Assembly: GCF_049310885.1 (NCBI RefSeq) | Contig: NZ_JBMDYO010000009.1 | Coordinates: 1 to 64,000, forward strand | Length of the DNA stretch: 64,000 bases | Source: CAYZJV01 sp049310885 | GTDB taxonomy: Bacteria; Spirochaetota; Spirochaetia; Sphaerochaetales; Sphaerochaetaceae | Direction: 5' to 3' | Shown: positions 33,338 to 41,822 of the stretch, piece by piece | Position numbering within the stretch: position 1 is the first letter of the stretch | Layout: each line of letters starts with the position of its first letter | Made by a program: the position numbers and the translations under genes | The notes under the pieces: generated by a model | Databases searched by the model: none | Seen by the model: only the letters and a program-made list of their open reading frames with translations | Told to the model about the DNA's origin: nothing

Positions 33338-34582
33338 ATGGCTACTATCAACAAGAATTTTAGAAAACTTTCTGCGGGGTATCTCTTTCCTGAGATAGCT
33401 CGCCGTGCAAAGGCCTACCAAGAAGCCCATCCGGATGCGAAACTCCATCGATTGGGAATAGGTAATACGACTGAGGCTCTCCCGAAGGCTGTCTTGGACG
33501 GATTGCATGTCAAAGTCGACCGGTTAGGGGATGCGAAGACATATACTGGGTATGGTGATGAGCAGGGTGATACTCCGTTGCGCGAAGCCCTCTCCGGTTA
33601 TTATAGAGACCTCGGAGTAGAGATAGCTCCCGATGAATTTTTCGTCAGCGATGGCGCTAAAGCTGATGCCGCCAATATACAGTCAATTTTTGGCTCAGAT
33701 AATGTTGTGGCGATTCAGGATCCTGCTTACCCTGTATATGTTGATTCTAATGTTGTATCGGGTCGCACGGGACACTTCGATCGAAATCGGGGCGAGTATG
33801 AAGGATTCGTTTACCTCGCCGGAACCGAAGAGAATGGATTTTTTCCTGAACCACCCCAAGAGAAAGTCGATCTGATCTATCTTTGCAGTCCGAACAATCC
33901 TACGGGGGCAGTAGCTACCCATGAACAACTACAAGCATTCGTCGATTATGCAAGGAAAAACAAGGCAGTGATAATTTTCGACGCCGCTTATGCGGAGTAT
34001 ATATCGGATGATTCACTTCCCAGGACAATCTTTGAGATTCCCGGCGCGCGTGAATGCGCCATTGAGATCAATAGTTTTTCCAAGTTCGCCGGTTTCACTG
34101 GAGTTAGATTGGGATGGACGATCGTTCCCAAAGAACTGGTTGCAGAAGATTCTGAACCTGGAGAGCTACACAAGATGTGGTTCCGCCGGCAGGTCACATT
34201 TTTCAATGGGGCTAGTAACATTGCACAAGCAGGTGGTATCGCCGTCCTGAGCACAGATGGTCTTGTCCAATCAAGACAAATCATCGCCTACTACATGGAA
34301 AATGCACGAATCATCCGTGAGGGGCTCCGTTCGGTTGGTCTGACTGTTTTTGGAGGAGACAATGCTCCATACCTTTGGGTCAAGACACCAAACGGTATGG
34401 GTTCCTGGGAATTTTTCGATCAACTTCTCACTCAATGTCAGGTCATAGCGACACCCGGTTCGGGTTTTGGAGCTGCCGGAGAACGGTATATTCGGGTTAG
34501 TGCATTCGGGCATCGTGAGAATATTGTAGAGGCTGTCGATTTGATCAAGAAGAATCTGGTTATATCCAAGGAGAACAATTGA
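33338..34582 (+). CDS. dapL: LL-diaminopimelate aminotransferase
   Basis: A 414-residue PLP-dependent aminotransferase that converts tetrahydrodipicolinate directly to LL-diaminopimelate, bypassing the acylated intermediates of the DapD/C/E route. The DapL N-terminus (FRKLSAGYLFPEIARR) is clear, as are LGIGNTTEALPKAV, the TYTGYGDEQGDTPLREAL segment, the PLP contacts CSPNNPTGA and the Schiff-base lysine in EINSFSKFAGFTGVRLGW. The length is standard. No dapD, dapC or dapE is visible in the window, so the DapL variant is probably the route used. Confidence 0.95.
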   Translation: MATINKNFRKLSAGYLFPEIARRAKAYQEAHPDAKLHRLGIGNTTEALPKAVLDGLHVKVDRLGDAKTYTGYGDEQGDTPLREALSGYYRDLGVEIAPDEFFVSDGAKADAANIQSIFGSDNVVAIQDPAYPVYVDSNVVSGRTGHFDRNRGEYEGFVYLAGTEENGFFPEPPQEKVDLIYLCSPNNPTGAVATHEQLQAFVDYARKNKAVIIFDAAYAEYISDDSLPRTIFEIPGARECAIEINSFSKFAGFTGVRLGWTIVPKELVAEDSEPGELHKMWFRRQVTFFNGASNIAQAGGIAVLSTDGLVQSRQIIAYYMENARIIREGLRSVGLTVFGGDNAPYLWVKTPNGMGSWEFFDQLLTQCQVIATPGSGFGAAGERYIRVSAFGHRENIVEAVDLIKKNLVISKENN

Positions 34583-34584
34583 TT

Positions 34585-35826
34585 ATGAGCAACAAGAACT
34601 TGCCCTTGGGCGATAAAGAGATGCGAACCCTTGCCGATACCTTAGAAACACCGTTCCATCTTTATGATGAGAAGGCAATCAGAGAGAATGCTCGTGCATT
34701 TACCAAGGCATTTTCATGGGTTCCCGGATTCAAGAACTACTATGCTGTGAAGGCTTGTCCGAATCCAGAAATCCTCAAGATATTGAAAGAGGAGGGTTTT
34801 GGAGCCGACTGTAGCTCACTTCCCGAATTAATCCTCTCCCAGAAGGCGGGAATCAACGGTGAGGATATTATGTTCACCAGCAATGACACACCTCCCGAAG
34901 AGTTCAAGAAAGCTTACGAGATGAAGGCTGTCATCAATCTCGATGATATCACTCATATAGAAACTTTGCAGAAGGCTGCCGGTATTCCTGATCTCATCTC
35001 TTTTCGTTACAACCCCGGTAGCGATAGGACCGGTAACGCAATTATCGGAAATCCTGTTGAAGCAAAATATGGTGTCACTACCGAACAGCTTCTTCCTGCT
35101 TACGCGAAAGCGAAAGAGCTAGGAGCAAAGCGTTTTGCATTGCATACCATGGTCGCTTCGAATGAACTTGATGGTACCTACATCGTAGAGACAGCAAGAA
35201 TGCTTTTCAGCCAAGCTATCCGCCTCCAAGAGGAGTTAGGAATTCGATTGGAATTCGTTAATATGGGTGGCGGTATCGGTATTCCGTACCGACCTGACCA
35301 GGATGCAATGGACCTCCTTTGGGTGAGCTCCCAGATTAAGAAACTCTATGAAGAAATGATTGTACCGGCTGGATTGGACCCTTTGAGGATTGTATTCGAG
35401 TGTGGAAGGATGGTTACCGGACCATATGGATATCTGGTCTCACGAGTACGCCATGTCACCAAGAAGTATAAGGACTATGTGGGGTTGGATTCGTCTATGG
35501 CTAATCTCATGCGTCCGGCACTCTATGGAGCCTATCATCATATCACGGTAGTTGGTAAAGGAGATGTACCTGCAAATCATACCTATGATGTGACTGGTTC
35601 TCTCTGTGAGAATAATGACAAGTTCGCCATCGATAGGCAATTGCCTGAAATCGAATCTGGAGATGTAGTGGTTATCCATGATACCGGAGCCCACGGGCAT
35701 GCCATGGGATTCAATTATAACGCTAAACTTCGCTCAGCAGAATATATCTTGCAAGAGGATGGTTCGGTAAGGATGATTCGTAGAGCAGAAACGATCGATG
35801 ATCTATTCTCTACCTTAACGAGCTAA
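34585..35826 (+). CDS. lysA: diaminopimelate decarboxylase
   Basis: A 413-residue PLP-dependent fold-III decarboxylase making lysine from meso-diaminopimelate. The cofactor lysine is in NYYAVKACPNP near residue 52. FVNMGGGIGIPYRP supplies the phosphate-binding glycines, with FECGRMVTGPYGYLV and HDTGAHGHAMGFNYN in the C-terminal barrel and active-site region. ATG at 34585 is used; a TTG at 34579 overlaps the dapL stop and sits five bases from GGAG, so it is a real alternative. It completes the dapB-dapA-dapL-lysA order. No diaminopimelate epimerase (dapF) is present here. Confidence 0.93.
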   Translation: MSNKNLPLGDKEMRTLADTLETPFHLYDEKAIRENARAFTKAFSWVPGFKNYYAVKACPNPEILKILKEEGFGADCSSLPELILSQKAGINGEDIMFTSNDTPPEEFKKAYEMKAVINLDDITHIETLQKAAGIPDLISFRYNPGSDRTGNAIIGNPVEAKYGVTTEQLLPAYAKAKELGAKRFALHTMVASNELDGTYIVETARMLFSQAIRLQEELGIRLEFVNMGGGIGIPYRPDQDAMDLLWVSSQIKKLYEEMIVPAGLDPLRIVFECGRMVTGPYGYLVSRVRHVTKKYKDYVGLDSSMANLMRPALYGAYHHITVVGKGDVPANHTYDVTGSLCENNDKFAIDRQLPEIESGDVVVIHDTGAHGHAMGFNYNAKLRSAEYILQEDGSVRMIRRAETIDDLFSTLTS

Positions 35827-35836
35827 GAGGTCTGCG

Positions 35837-36244
35837 ATGGCACATGAATTTCCATTACGGGTCTATTATAGCGATACGGATGCAGGCGGGATCGTATATC
35901 ATGCACGGTATCTCGATTTTGCCGAGCATGCCCGTACAGAATTGCTCCGGGCGGTCTCACAAGATCGACCCGGGCAAGCGCAATTGATCAGTGAACATAG
36001 AGTTGCTTTCGTAGTAAAGTCTATTTCAGTAGAATACCATAGTCCGGCTTTGCTTGATGACGAATTGACGGTTGTCACTACCTTGGAGCAGGCAAAGCGT
36101 TTCTCTATGGTTTTCCTCCAACGCGTCATGCGAGCATCAGAGGAATTGGCGACATTAAAAGTACGGGTAGCATCGGTCAATCTCGATACAAAGCGACCAG
36201 AACCGTTCGAGCCATGGTTCGCAGAGGCCGCCTCACTAGTGTAA
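35837..36244 (+). CDS. YbgC-type 4-hydroxybenzoyl-CoA-thioesterase-fold acyl-CoA thioesterase
   Basis: A 135-residue hot-dog-fold thioesterase. The N-terminal signature is RVYYSDTDAGGIVYHARY followed by LDFAEHARTELL, with the catalytic Asp in the YSDTD segment. The family cleaves short acyl-CoA or acyl-carrier thioesters; in proteobacteria YbgC is linked to the Tol-Pal system and phospholipid metabolism. It starts 10 bp after lysA with GAGG upstream and is probably carried on that transcript. No tol genes are present. It converges directly on the lipoprotein gene with no gap. Confidence 0.9.
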   Translation: MAHEFPLRVYYSDTDAGGIVYHARYLDFAEHARTELLRAVSQDRPGQAQLISEHRVAFVVKSISVEYHSPALLDDELTVVTTLEQAKRFSMVFLQRVMRASEELATLKVRVASVNLDTKRPEPFEPWFAEAASLV

Positions 36245-37528
36245 CTACTGGTATTGATTTACTAGATGGGGTTCTACAGGAACATCAAGACGGATTCCTG
36301 CAGACCCTATAGAACCTGTCTGGGGTAATCCAACTACGATGTCGTAGCGGAATGCTCCCCCGTTGAGGGAATCAATTGTATATGAGACTCCAGTTGCTCC
36401 AGGTATCGGTACTCCATCGCAGTACCATTGGATTGAGAGATCTCCTATAGCAATATCTTGTCCCTCGTCCAAGGAGAAGGTCAGAATTGCACTCTCTCCC
36501 ACGACAAGGTCCATTGGAGTTGCGATAATGGTTCCATTCACTGGAGCTGCTGTATTGTCGATAATTGTGATTGTTGCTGAATCGGCTACATGACCGATTT
36601 CAAGATTGCATACAGCACTGCTCAAGGTTCCATCGATAATGCGGACACTTTCCACAAAACCTCCCACCAGTTCTCCATCGGTCTCTATCGTAACCATTGC
36701 AGTATAGTAGCCTGATGGGATATCGGTTCCAGAAAGAATAGCTGTTCCAGCAACCAGATCGGTCGACAGGTTCAGCTGCGGTATGACATTATTATCGGAG
36801 TCCAGCAATTGCATCGAAACGACAGAATCTGTTCTCGTTTGTTCAGGGTCCCAATTGCATGACAAAGAAAACGATCCGCTTCCAACTGCCGATTCTAAAG
36901 CTATGGTAACTACATTGTTGTTTCCTGTTATCCGAGCGTTTGTAGCACCTTGGGAGATTGCCTTTCCCATACTATTATATCCGGTACCGGTGAAGGTCCA
37001 GCTTCCCAGTTTGAGGCTGCCTATAGTTATAGTTGGATTGCTACTGTTGGTTTTTTCAAGAATCTGGTTCTCAGGTCCAATACCACTAACTGAAAAGGCC
37101 ACCAAATCCAATGGCGACTCGCCATCTGGCTCGATAGAGCGATTATCACTTTGTTCGTTCGATAGGAAGGCTATCGTGAGTTCTCCGGTATCATGATGGG
37201 ATATTTCCTGTTCACATCCGAACGTACAAAATGCGAGTAGTAGACATGATAAAATGATTGTCCATTGTCGAGCGAGTGCAGGAAACGCAAGTTGAGATAC
37301 CACGCCCCTTGGGGCGGAATAGGTGGCAGCGCCTCCGTTTTCCAGGGCGTGCCCGACAGTAGTGAAACTTCTCATTTTCCAACGAAGCGAGGGCAGCGGG
37401 ACCACTACGTGGTAACATTGTCGAGCGAGTGCAGGAAACGCAAGTTGAGATACCACGCCCCTTGGGGCGGAATAGGTGGCAGCGCCTCCGTTTTCCAGGG
37501 CGTGTCCTGGAGTAGTGAAACTTCTCAT
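36245..37528 (-). CDS. repeat-fused, lipoprotein-like protein of unknown function
   Basis: A 427-residue reading frame. Residues 1 to about 102 are two 51-residue translations of a DNA repeat (each starting MRSFTT and ending PALARQ plus linker). Only then comes a lipoprotein-like signal (WTIILSCLLLAFCTFGC, with Cys as lipobox residue), followed by an exported domain of about 300 residues, beta-rich, with Ig-like segments (SAVCNLEIGHVADSATITI, ILTFSLDEGQDIAIG). GGAGG (rc at about 37538) stands in front of the ATG at 37526-37528, so translation through the repeat is plausible. A GTG inside the second unit could instead restore an N-terminal signal peptide. It may be a repeat-disrupted gene. No family is recognised. 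Confidence 0.65.
   Translation of the reverse strand: MRSFTTPGHALENGGAATYSAPRGVVSQLAFPALARQCYHVVVPLPSLRWKMRSFTTVGHALENGGAATYSAPRGVVSQLAFPALARQWTIILSCLLLAFCTFGCEQEISHHDTGELTIAFLSNEQSDNRSIEPDGESPLDLVAFSVSGIGPENQILEKTNSSNPTITIGSLKLGSWTFTGTGYNSMGKAISQGATNARITGNNNVVTIALESAVGSGSFSLSCNWDPEQTRTDSVVSMQLLDSDNNVIPQLNLSTDLVAGTAILSGTDIPSGYYTAMVTIETDGELVGGFVESVRIIDGTLSSAVCNLEIGHVADSATITIIDNTAAPVNGTIIATPMDLVVGESAILTFSLDEGQDIAIGDLSIQWYCDGVPIPGATGVSYTIDSLNGGAFRYDIVVGLPQTGSIGSAGIRLDVPVEPHLVNQYQ
37263..37375. repeat. 113-bp direct repeat, unit A
   Basis: This is nearly identical to 37416-37528, with about four differences clustered near 37352-37357. The offset is exactly 153 bp, or 51 codons. The unit contains the perfect palindrome CGCCCCTTGGGGCG (37303-37316) and larger complementary segments CACGCCC (37301-37307) and GGGCGTG (37345-37351), so it should fold strongly as RNA or single-stranded DNA. 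Confidence 0.9.
37376..37440. repeat. dispersed palindromic repeat, copy 2 (core)
   Basis: TTTCCAACGAAGCGAGGG at one end and GAGTGCAGGAAACG at the other flank a central hairpin, ACCAC-TAC-GTGGT. The copy at 45032-45097 changes the hairpin to GCCAT-CAA-ATGG with pairing kept. A second half-copy of the core begins at 37263. It joins the two 113-bp units. Confidence 0.75.
37416..37528. repeat. 113-bp direct repeat, unit B
   Basis: The second unit of the tandem pair described at 37263-37375. It ends exactly at the ATG of the minus-strand lipoprotein frame, so the repeat supplies that gene's start codon and first 51 codons. Confidence 0.9.
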
Positions 37529-37585
37529 TATTCTTTTCCTCCTTACACCCATGTACAGGTGTTTTCAGAGGAATGGACTACAAAG

Positions 37586-38350
37586 CTATGAATTCTGCTT
37601 CAATTCCAAGAGTCGGAATATGGCCTCATGTCCGATACGTAATCCGAACATACCGGTAATACTGGGAAGACTTCCCAACACTCTCCTGGTCCGTCCTCGA
37701 TCGAGTATCTGCTCGTTATGTTGACTATATTCCTCTTGTTCTGGCTCTTTATAGGTATAGTTTACCAATTCGGTAGAGTAGACGGTGAAGATTCCCCGTC
37801 CTATACCCCTTCTACGCAACTTGGTACGCACTTGTTTTGCTAAAGGACATCCATGGGTATCCATCAGATCTCCTGTTGTGATTTTCGAAGGATCTGTCCG
37901 CAATGCCGCTCCCATAGATGAAATCGTCGGTATTTTTTGTCGGTAGAGGCCCTCCAATAATGCGAGCTTCGGCGTGAGGGAATCGATTGCGTCGATAACC
38001 AAATCGACTGGAGGTTCCAATATCTGCTGCAAAGTCTCTTCATGTGCGAAAAGATCCAGAGGTTCTACCTGTACAGTTGGGTTGATATCTAGGACCCGCT
38101 CTTTAGCTACGAGGACTTTCTTCTGTCCTATGGTTGAGTCGGTAGCCAACAGTTGTCGATTGATATTGGTTATACCCACTGTGTCAAAATCGACCAGACG
38201 CAGGTGTCCGACACCACTTCTTGCAAGGACTTCCATAGCATAGGACCCTACCGCTCCCATTCCTACAATAACCACATGCGAGTCTCTTAGAGTTTGGAGG
38301 GCATCTTCTCCCAACAACCTACCAATGCGTAAAAAGCGTTGCTTGTCCAT
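37586..38350 (-). CDS. tcdA: tRNA threonylcarbamoyladenosine dehydratase
   Basis: A 254-residue ThiF/E1-like protein. The nucleotide-binding motif HVVIVGMGAVGSYAMEVLAR is followed by RLVDFDTVGITNINRQLLA, the adenylation-site arginine region. TcdA cyclises t6A to ct6A in tRNAs reading ANN codons. The second half has the TcdA-type VYSTELVNYTYKEPE rather than MoeB features. The start at 38350 has GGAG seven bases upstream and overlaps the end of the TatD gene by 32 bp; an upstream in-frame ATG at 38374 is less likely. It is the last gene of the mntP-tatD-tcdA group. Confidence 0.9.
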   Translation of the reverse strand: MDKQRFLRIGRLLGEDALQTLRDSHVVIVGMGAVGSYAMEVLARSGVGHLRLVDFDTVGITNINRQLLATDSTIGQKKVLVAKERVLDINPTVQVEPLDLFAHEETLQQILEPPVDLVIDAIDSLTPKLALLEGLYRQKIPTISSMGAALRTDPSKITTGDLMDTHGCPLAKQVRTKLRRRGIGRGIFTVYSTELVNYTYKEPEQEEYSQHNEQILDRGRTRRVLGSLPSITGMFGLRIGHEAIFRLLELKQNS

Positions 38351-39059
38351 AGACTTGCTCCTCGATTTCTCCAATATTGCGACCCATCAGTTCGCTGATA
38401 CGGTGAAGATGTGTTGAACATAGCGTGTCGTAACCATAGGCATCATGCAGGGAGGCCGAGACGAAAGGGTAGTCGGTCTCTAGTAAAAAGGGCACATCCA
38501 GCTTAGCAAGATGCTCGGAAAGCTTAGTCTTGTGCGTCCAAACGGTAGGACCCAAAGATATGGTCGCCCCCAAGTCGGCCAGTCGTCGGGCACTCTCTAC
38601 CGATTTAACATACCCATGAATAATGGTGGGGGTAGAGGGTTGCACCTCTTCGAGTAGCCTCTCTAGTCTAGGCATTGGCCCTATATGGTGGATAACAGTA
38701 GGGCGTCCTCTTCTTTTGGCAATCTGCATCAATTCATAGGCTAAGGAAAACTGTGTTTCCGATGAAATGTCATTTTCAAAGCGTACATCTAAACCGATTT
38801 CTCCCACATATCCCAGAGGATTGTTACCTAGCGTTGTATCGAGTATCGATGCAAGATTGGTTATCATATCGGGTTCTACAAGTCTTTCGTGTGAGATTGA
38901 TTGTGGGAGGATACCATATCCATGACGGTAGAGCTGATTATGGGGAGCTTCGGTCATGCGATTCCATTCCGATGTATCGCTCGTGGCGAACCATATGATC
39001 CAATCCTGCTCCAGTGAGGGTTCTCCAACTTGGGGCAAATGTCTATGCATATCTACCAT
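38319..39059 (-). CDS. TatD-family metal-dependent hydrolase
   Basis: A 246-residue protein with a divergent TatD pattern: MVDMHRHLP as the N-terminal metal site (HxH), YVGEIGLDVRF (Glu ligand), VIHHIG, IIHGYVKS and LLETDYPF (Asp ligand). TatD enzymes are metal-dependent nucleases or deoxyribonucleases of the amidohydrolase superfamily. It is slightly short (usual about 260). It starts directly after mntP ends (39060), with no gap, and overlaps the next gene, so it is part of a three-gene operon. The exact substrate is unknown. Confidence 0.82.
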   Translation of the reverse strand: MVDMHRHLPQVGEPSLEQDWIIWFATSDTSEWNRMTEAPHNQLYRHGYGILPQSISHERLVEPDMITNLASILDTTLGNNPLGYVGEIGLDVRFENDISSETQFSLAYELMQIAKRRGRPTVIHHIGPMPRLERLLEEVQPSTPTIIHGYVKSVESARRLADLGATISLGPTVWTHKTKLSEHLAKLDVPFLLETDYPFVSASLHDAYGYDTLCSTHLHRISELMGRNIGEIEEQVYGQATLFTHW

Positions 39060-39671
39060 CTAGATTCCTTTCACCAAATGCTCTATCAGGATCTTGAGAC
39101 CAAGTGTGAGCAACACCACCCCTCCTATCATTTCCATCTTGTCACCTAGGAGTGGCCCCGTACGTTTACCGATGAGTACTCCGAATGTGGAAAGGATGAA
39201 GGTAGTTACGCCGATAATCGCAATACTCAACCAGATATTGATGCCAAGCATGCCAAACGTTACTCCTACGGCCAGAGCATCTATGCTTGTGGCAATACCC
39301 ATCATCATAAGATCGTGGAATCGAAGTTCCGAGCCGCAGGAATCCGCACAGGCATACCCCATTGATCTGGCTCTTCTTTTCTGCCGGAAATCTATAAAAC
39401 CGTCGATAAACATTTTTATCGCGATAACCGCCAGTAAGAGAAGGGCAATCCAATGGTCGAAATGTTGGATTTTGGAACTGAAGGTAGATCCAGCAAGCCA
39501 TCCGACCAAGGGCATTCCCGCCTGGAATACACCGAAGGTAATTCCGATCGTGTAGGGATAGCGGAGGGATCTTATCTCAAGACACGCGCCTTGGGTAATA
39601 GAGACAGCGAATGCGTCCATAGACAACCCGACTGCGATGCCGAATACGGTGATGAGTTCTGCCAAGTTCAT
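39060..39671 (-). CDS. mntP: manganese efflux pump MntP
   Basis: A 203-residue inner-membrane protein with six hydrophobic segments in two homologous halves. The MntP signatures are GLSMDAFAVSITQGA near residues 15-29 and IATSIDALAVGVTFGM near 125-140, each with the intramembrane Asp needed for transport. It exports Mn2+ and protects against manganese overload. No riboswitch of the yybP-ykoY type could be recognised in the short gap before it. Confidence 0.93.
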   Translation of the reverse strand: MNLAELITVFGIAVGLSMDAFAVSITQGACLEIRSLRYPYTIGITFGVFQAGMPLVGWLAGSTFSSKIQHFDHWIALLLLAVIAIKMFIDGFIDFRQKRRARSMGYACADSCGSELRFHDLMMMGIATSIDALAVGVTFGMLGINIWLSIAIIGVTTFILSTFGVLIGKRTGPLLGDKMEMIGGVVLLTLGLKILIEHLVKGI

Positions 39672-39768
39672 AACTTCCTCATTTTAGCCTGATAGGCATT
39701 CCTGAACAAGAGCTCCCATGGCATAAAAGGCTATCCTCTGATACCATGACAAGTCTAGGAGGTGGTAT

Positions 39769-40587
39769 ATGCCCGTATTTGTAAGAAATCTCGCATTGGA
39801 GCATCTTGTCGAGGATGGCCAGCTGAAATCAGATGAGATGCTTAGGATGTACAAAGATTCCCGTTGGCGGCATGCACATGGTGCCTTCTATATGGTGCAT
39901 ACGCTACCTTCCGGAGTCGAATTCATTTTCCGTGCGATCCGTGATGGTGATGACGTTAGGATTCTGGGAACTGATACCCACCTCGGTGGTCGTTGTATGT
40001 GGAACGCAATTCCATTCTTCAACACGACACCTAAAGATGCGGATGCTCTGACCGCAGTCGTGGCTTGTACGAATATTGCCCAGGATGGTGTATTCGTTAC
40101 TCATTTAGTGAACGCAGCTGTATTGCCAGAATTGAAGGAGGGTGATTCGATTACCATGCAAATGGTCGCGTTTCCCTTTGTTCTTGAATCCTATGACTCT
40201 CGTGAAGGATATGAAAAGGCTTACGCCGTTAACCCCGATTCAGCGAATTTTCCGACTCTTCTTACCGATAAAAGGATATTTCCCTTGAATTTCATGCTCA
40301 AACATGATCCTGATATTCCAGAGGACAAACGGAACCATCAGCTCAAGGATGATGTAATCATGGCATGTGGGCCGGTATTGGAAGTCAGGCAGGCACCATT
40401 GCATGACGAAGGCCACAAGACGCCCTTCTTTGTCGCAACCATTGCTACTCAATTCGGGCATCTTGATGTAGCCTATACCGAAGAAATGTTATTGGGTTCT
40501 CCCTGTAAGAAAGGTTCGTATCTTGCTTTCAGTGGAATATTGTCGGCCGATGTTGCTGTAGAGGGATATGAGAACTGGGTCGAATAG
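39769..40587 (+). CDS. conserved-looking hypothetical protein
   Basis: A 272-residue soluble protein without signal peptide or membrane segment. The sequence is acidic, rich in beta structure by eye, with no recognised motif. Segments such as AFYMVHTLPSGVEFIFRAIR, DTHLGGRCMWNAIPFF and MACGPVLEVRQAPLHDEGH look like ordinary folded-protein sequence, and codon use is like that of the neighbours, so it is a real gene. AGGAGG precedes the ATG. It stands alone between divergent mntP and the convergent C69 peptidase gene. Function unknown. Confidence 0.8.
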   Translation: MPVFVRNLALEHLVEDGQLKSDEMLRMYKDSRWRHAHGAFYMVHTLPSGVEFIFRAIRDGDDVRILGTDTHLGGRCMWNAIPFFNTTPKDADALTAVVACTNIAQDGVFVTHLVNAAVLPELKEGDSITMQMVAFPFVLESYDSREGYEKAYAVNPDSANFPTLLTDKRIFPLNFMLKHDPDIPEDKRNHQLKDDVIMACGPVLEVRQAPLHDEGHKTPFFVATIATQFGHLDVAYTEEMLLGSPCKKGSYLAFSGILSADVAVEGYENWVE

Positions 40588-40588
40588 A

Positions 40589-41821
40589 TCAGCCGCAGCG
40601 GTAATAGCTGTCCGGTTTCTCATGAAGGCTCGGTGAATCGGCTCCAAAAGCTATCAGGATTTCTCCAACTCTATGACGATACGATTGCTCTTCCTCAAGA
40701 CAGCGGATGGTCACTCCAGCTATTGCCGATTCATCTTCGGATTCCAGAGACTCGTAGATAATGGTCTGGCACGTATGTTCAACCTCACGTCCAAGTGAAG
40801 CAATCTGAGTTTTTGCCTTTTCTGGTGCCACGAGAATCTGCTGGATTAGGCTAAGTCTTTCTTTGGCAAATCGATAGGAGAATCGGATAGCTGAAAAAGG
40901 TGTGGTCTCCCATGATTGCTTATCCATGCTGAAAGGGATAAATGGACTATAAATCGGAAGTGGTGCTCCGGTAGCCCATACGAGAGGCACTCCTCTATGG
41001 TAGGTCACAATCATGGATCCCGTGGTCCTGTTTGTCACAAATCCCTTTGCGTCCATGCAAATTGAATGCATCGAATGATCCAATCTTACTTCTGACCCTC
41101 TATTATAGATCAAAACATTTCGCATGGTTTCCCAAGAGCCATAACTCGATTCAAGAAGTCTCATGGTTGTTGCTCTTCTTGAGTTGCCTTTCGTAAATAG
41201 AAGATACAGAGCGCTGGCATGTTCCTGTGCGAATGCTTCAACCGAATAGCTATTGGAGATAGCGTAGACAGTAGGGACCTCCTTTACGGTCCACTGACGG
41301 GCAGCACTTTCTAGCACAAAGGCTTTCTCATTGTCGGTTATGAGGAAACTATTATGGTATCGTAGCGTACCCTCATAACTGCCATTGCCTCCTTGTCCAT
41401 ACATTTGAATCAATTCAACGATAATCTTGACAGCTGAGTCGGCGTTCTTTGCATTGTGGAGAGCGAGCCTGAGGATATCCATACCCAACATGCCATTTTT
41501 CTCGGTTTTCCTTTTGGCGAATACCGCCTCATTTCCAATGGCGACTCCGAGCTCATTGACTCCCATCTCGGCGCCCCAGATCCAGGCAGGCCTACTGATA
41601 ATAGCCTTGAAAGGATTCGAGAATTTTCGTGCTGCCTCCTGTAGGCGCGGATATTGGATCCGGTCATATTCCTTACGATGTTCGGGATGGGAAGGTTCTG
41701 CCAGTCCCTCGTCACCAGAAACAAATTGAAGCATCTGCGGTTCATGCGGATGTCGGTCCGAGTTCTTTCCAAATATTCGGTAACCGGAATCTCCATCTGT
41801 GGTAACGAGGGTATCACACAT
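40589..41821 (-). CDS. C69-family dipeptidase-like Ntn hydrolase
   Basis: A 410-residue Ntn-hydrolase of the C69 (dipeptidase A/secernin) family. The chosen start gives MCDTLVTT, leaving Cys2 as the N-terminal nucleophile after methionine removal, which is the family's defining feature. RIFGKNSDRHPHEPQ and NELGVAIGNEAVF are typical following blocks. The frame is open upstream, but that would bury the nucleophile. AGAGG precedes this ATG. It begins 1 bp after the msrB-msrA stop. No signal peptide is seen, so a cytoplasmic role is likely. Substrate unknown, but secernin-like and dipeptidase members release amino acids from small peptides. Confidence 0.88.
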   Translation of the reverse strand: MCDTLVTTDGDSGYRIFGKNSDRHPHEPQMLQFVSGDEGLAEPSHPEHRKEYDRIQYPRLQEAARKFSNPFKAIISRPAWIWGAEMGVNELGVAIGNEAVFAKRKTEKNGMLGMDILRLALHNAKNADSAVKIIVELIQMYGQGGNGSYEGTLRYHNSFLITDNEKAFVLESAARQWTVKEVPTVYAISNSYSVEAFAQEHASALYLLFTKGNSRRATTMRLLESSYGSWETMRNVLIYNRGSEVRLDHSMHSICMDAKGFVTNRTTGSMIVTYHRGVPLVWATGAPLPIYSPFIPFSMDKQSWETTPFSAIRFSYRFAKERLSLIQQILVAPEKAKTQIASLGREVEHTCQTIIYESLESEDESAIAGVTIRCLEEEQSYRHRVGEILIAFGADSPSLHEKPDSYYRCG

Positions 41822-41822
41822 A

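Noticed and set aside
37212..37418. Short frame inside the repeat (68 codons) as a separate gene
   Set aside because: It is a shifted reading of the repeat unit that runs into the lipoprotein gene; no ribosome binding site, though its start aligns with the diguanylate-cyclase frame.
37263..37528. CRISPR-like array from the direct repeats
   Set aside because: There are only two 113-bp units with a 40-bp insert; they are too long, too few, and lie in a coding frame.
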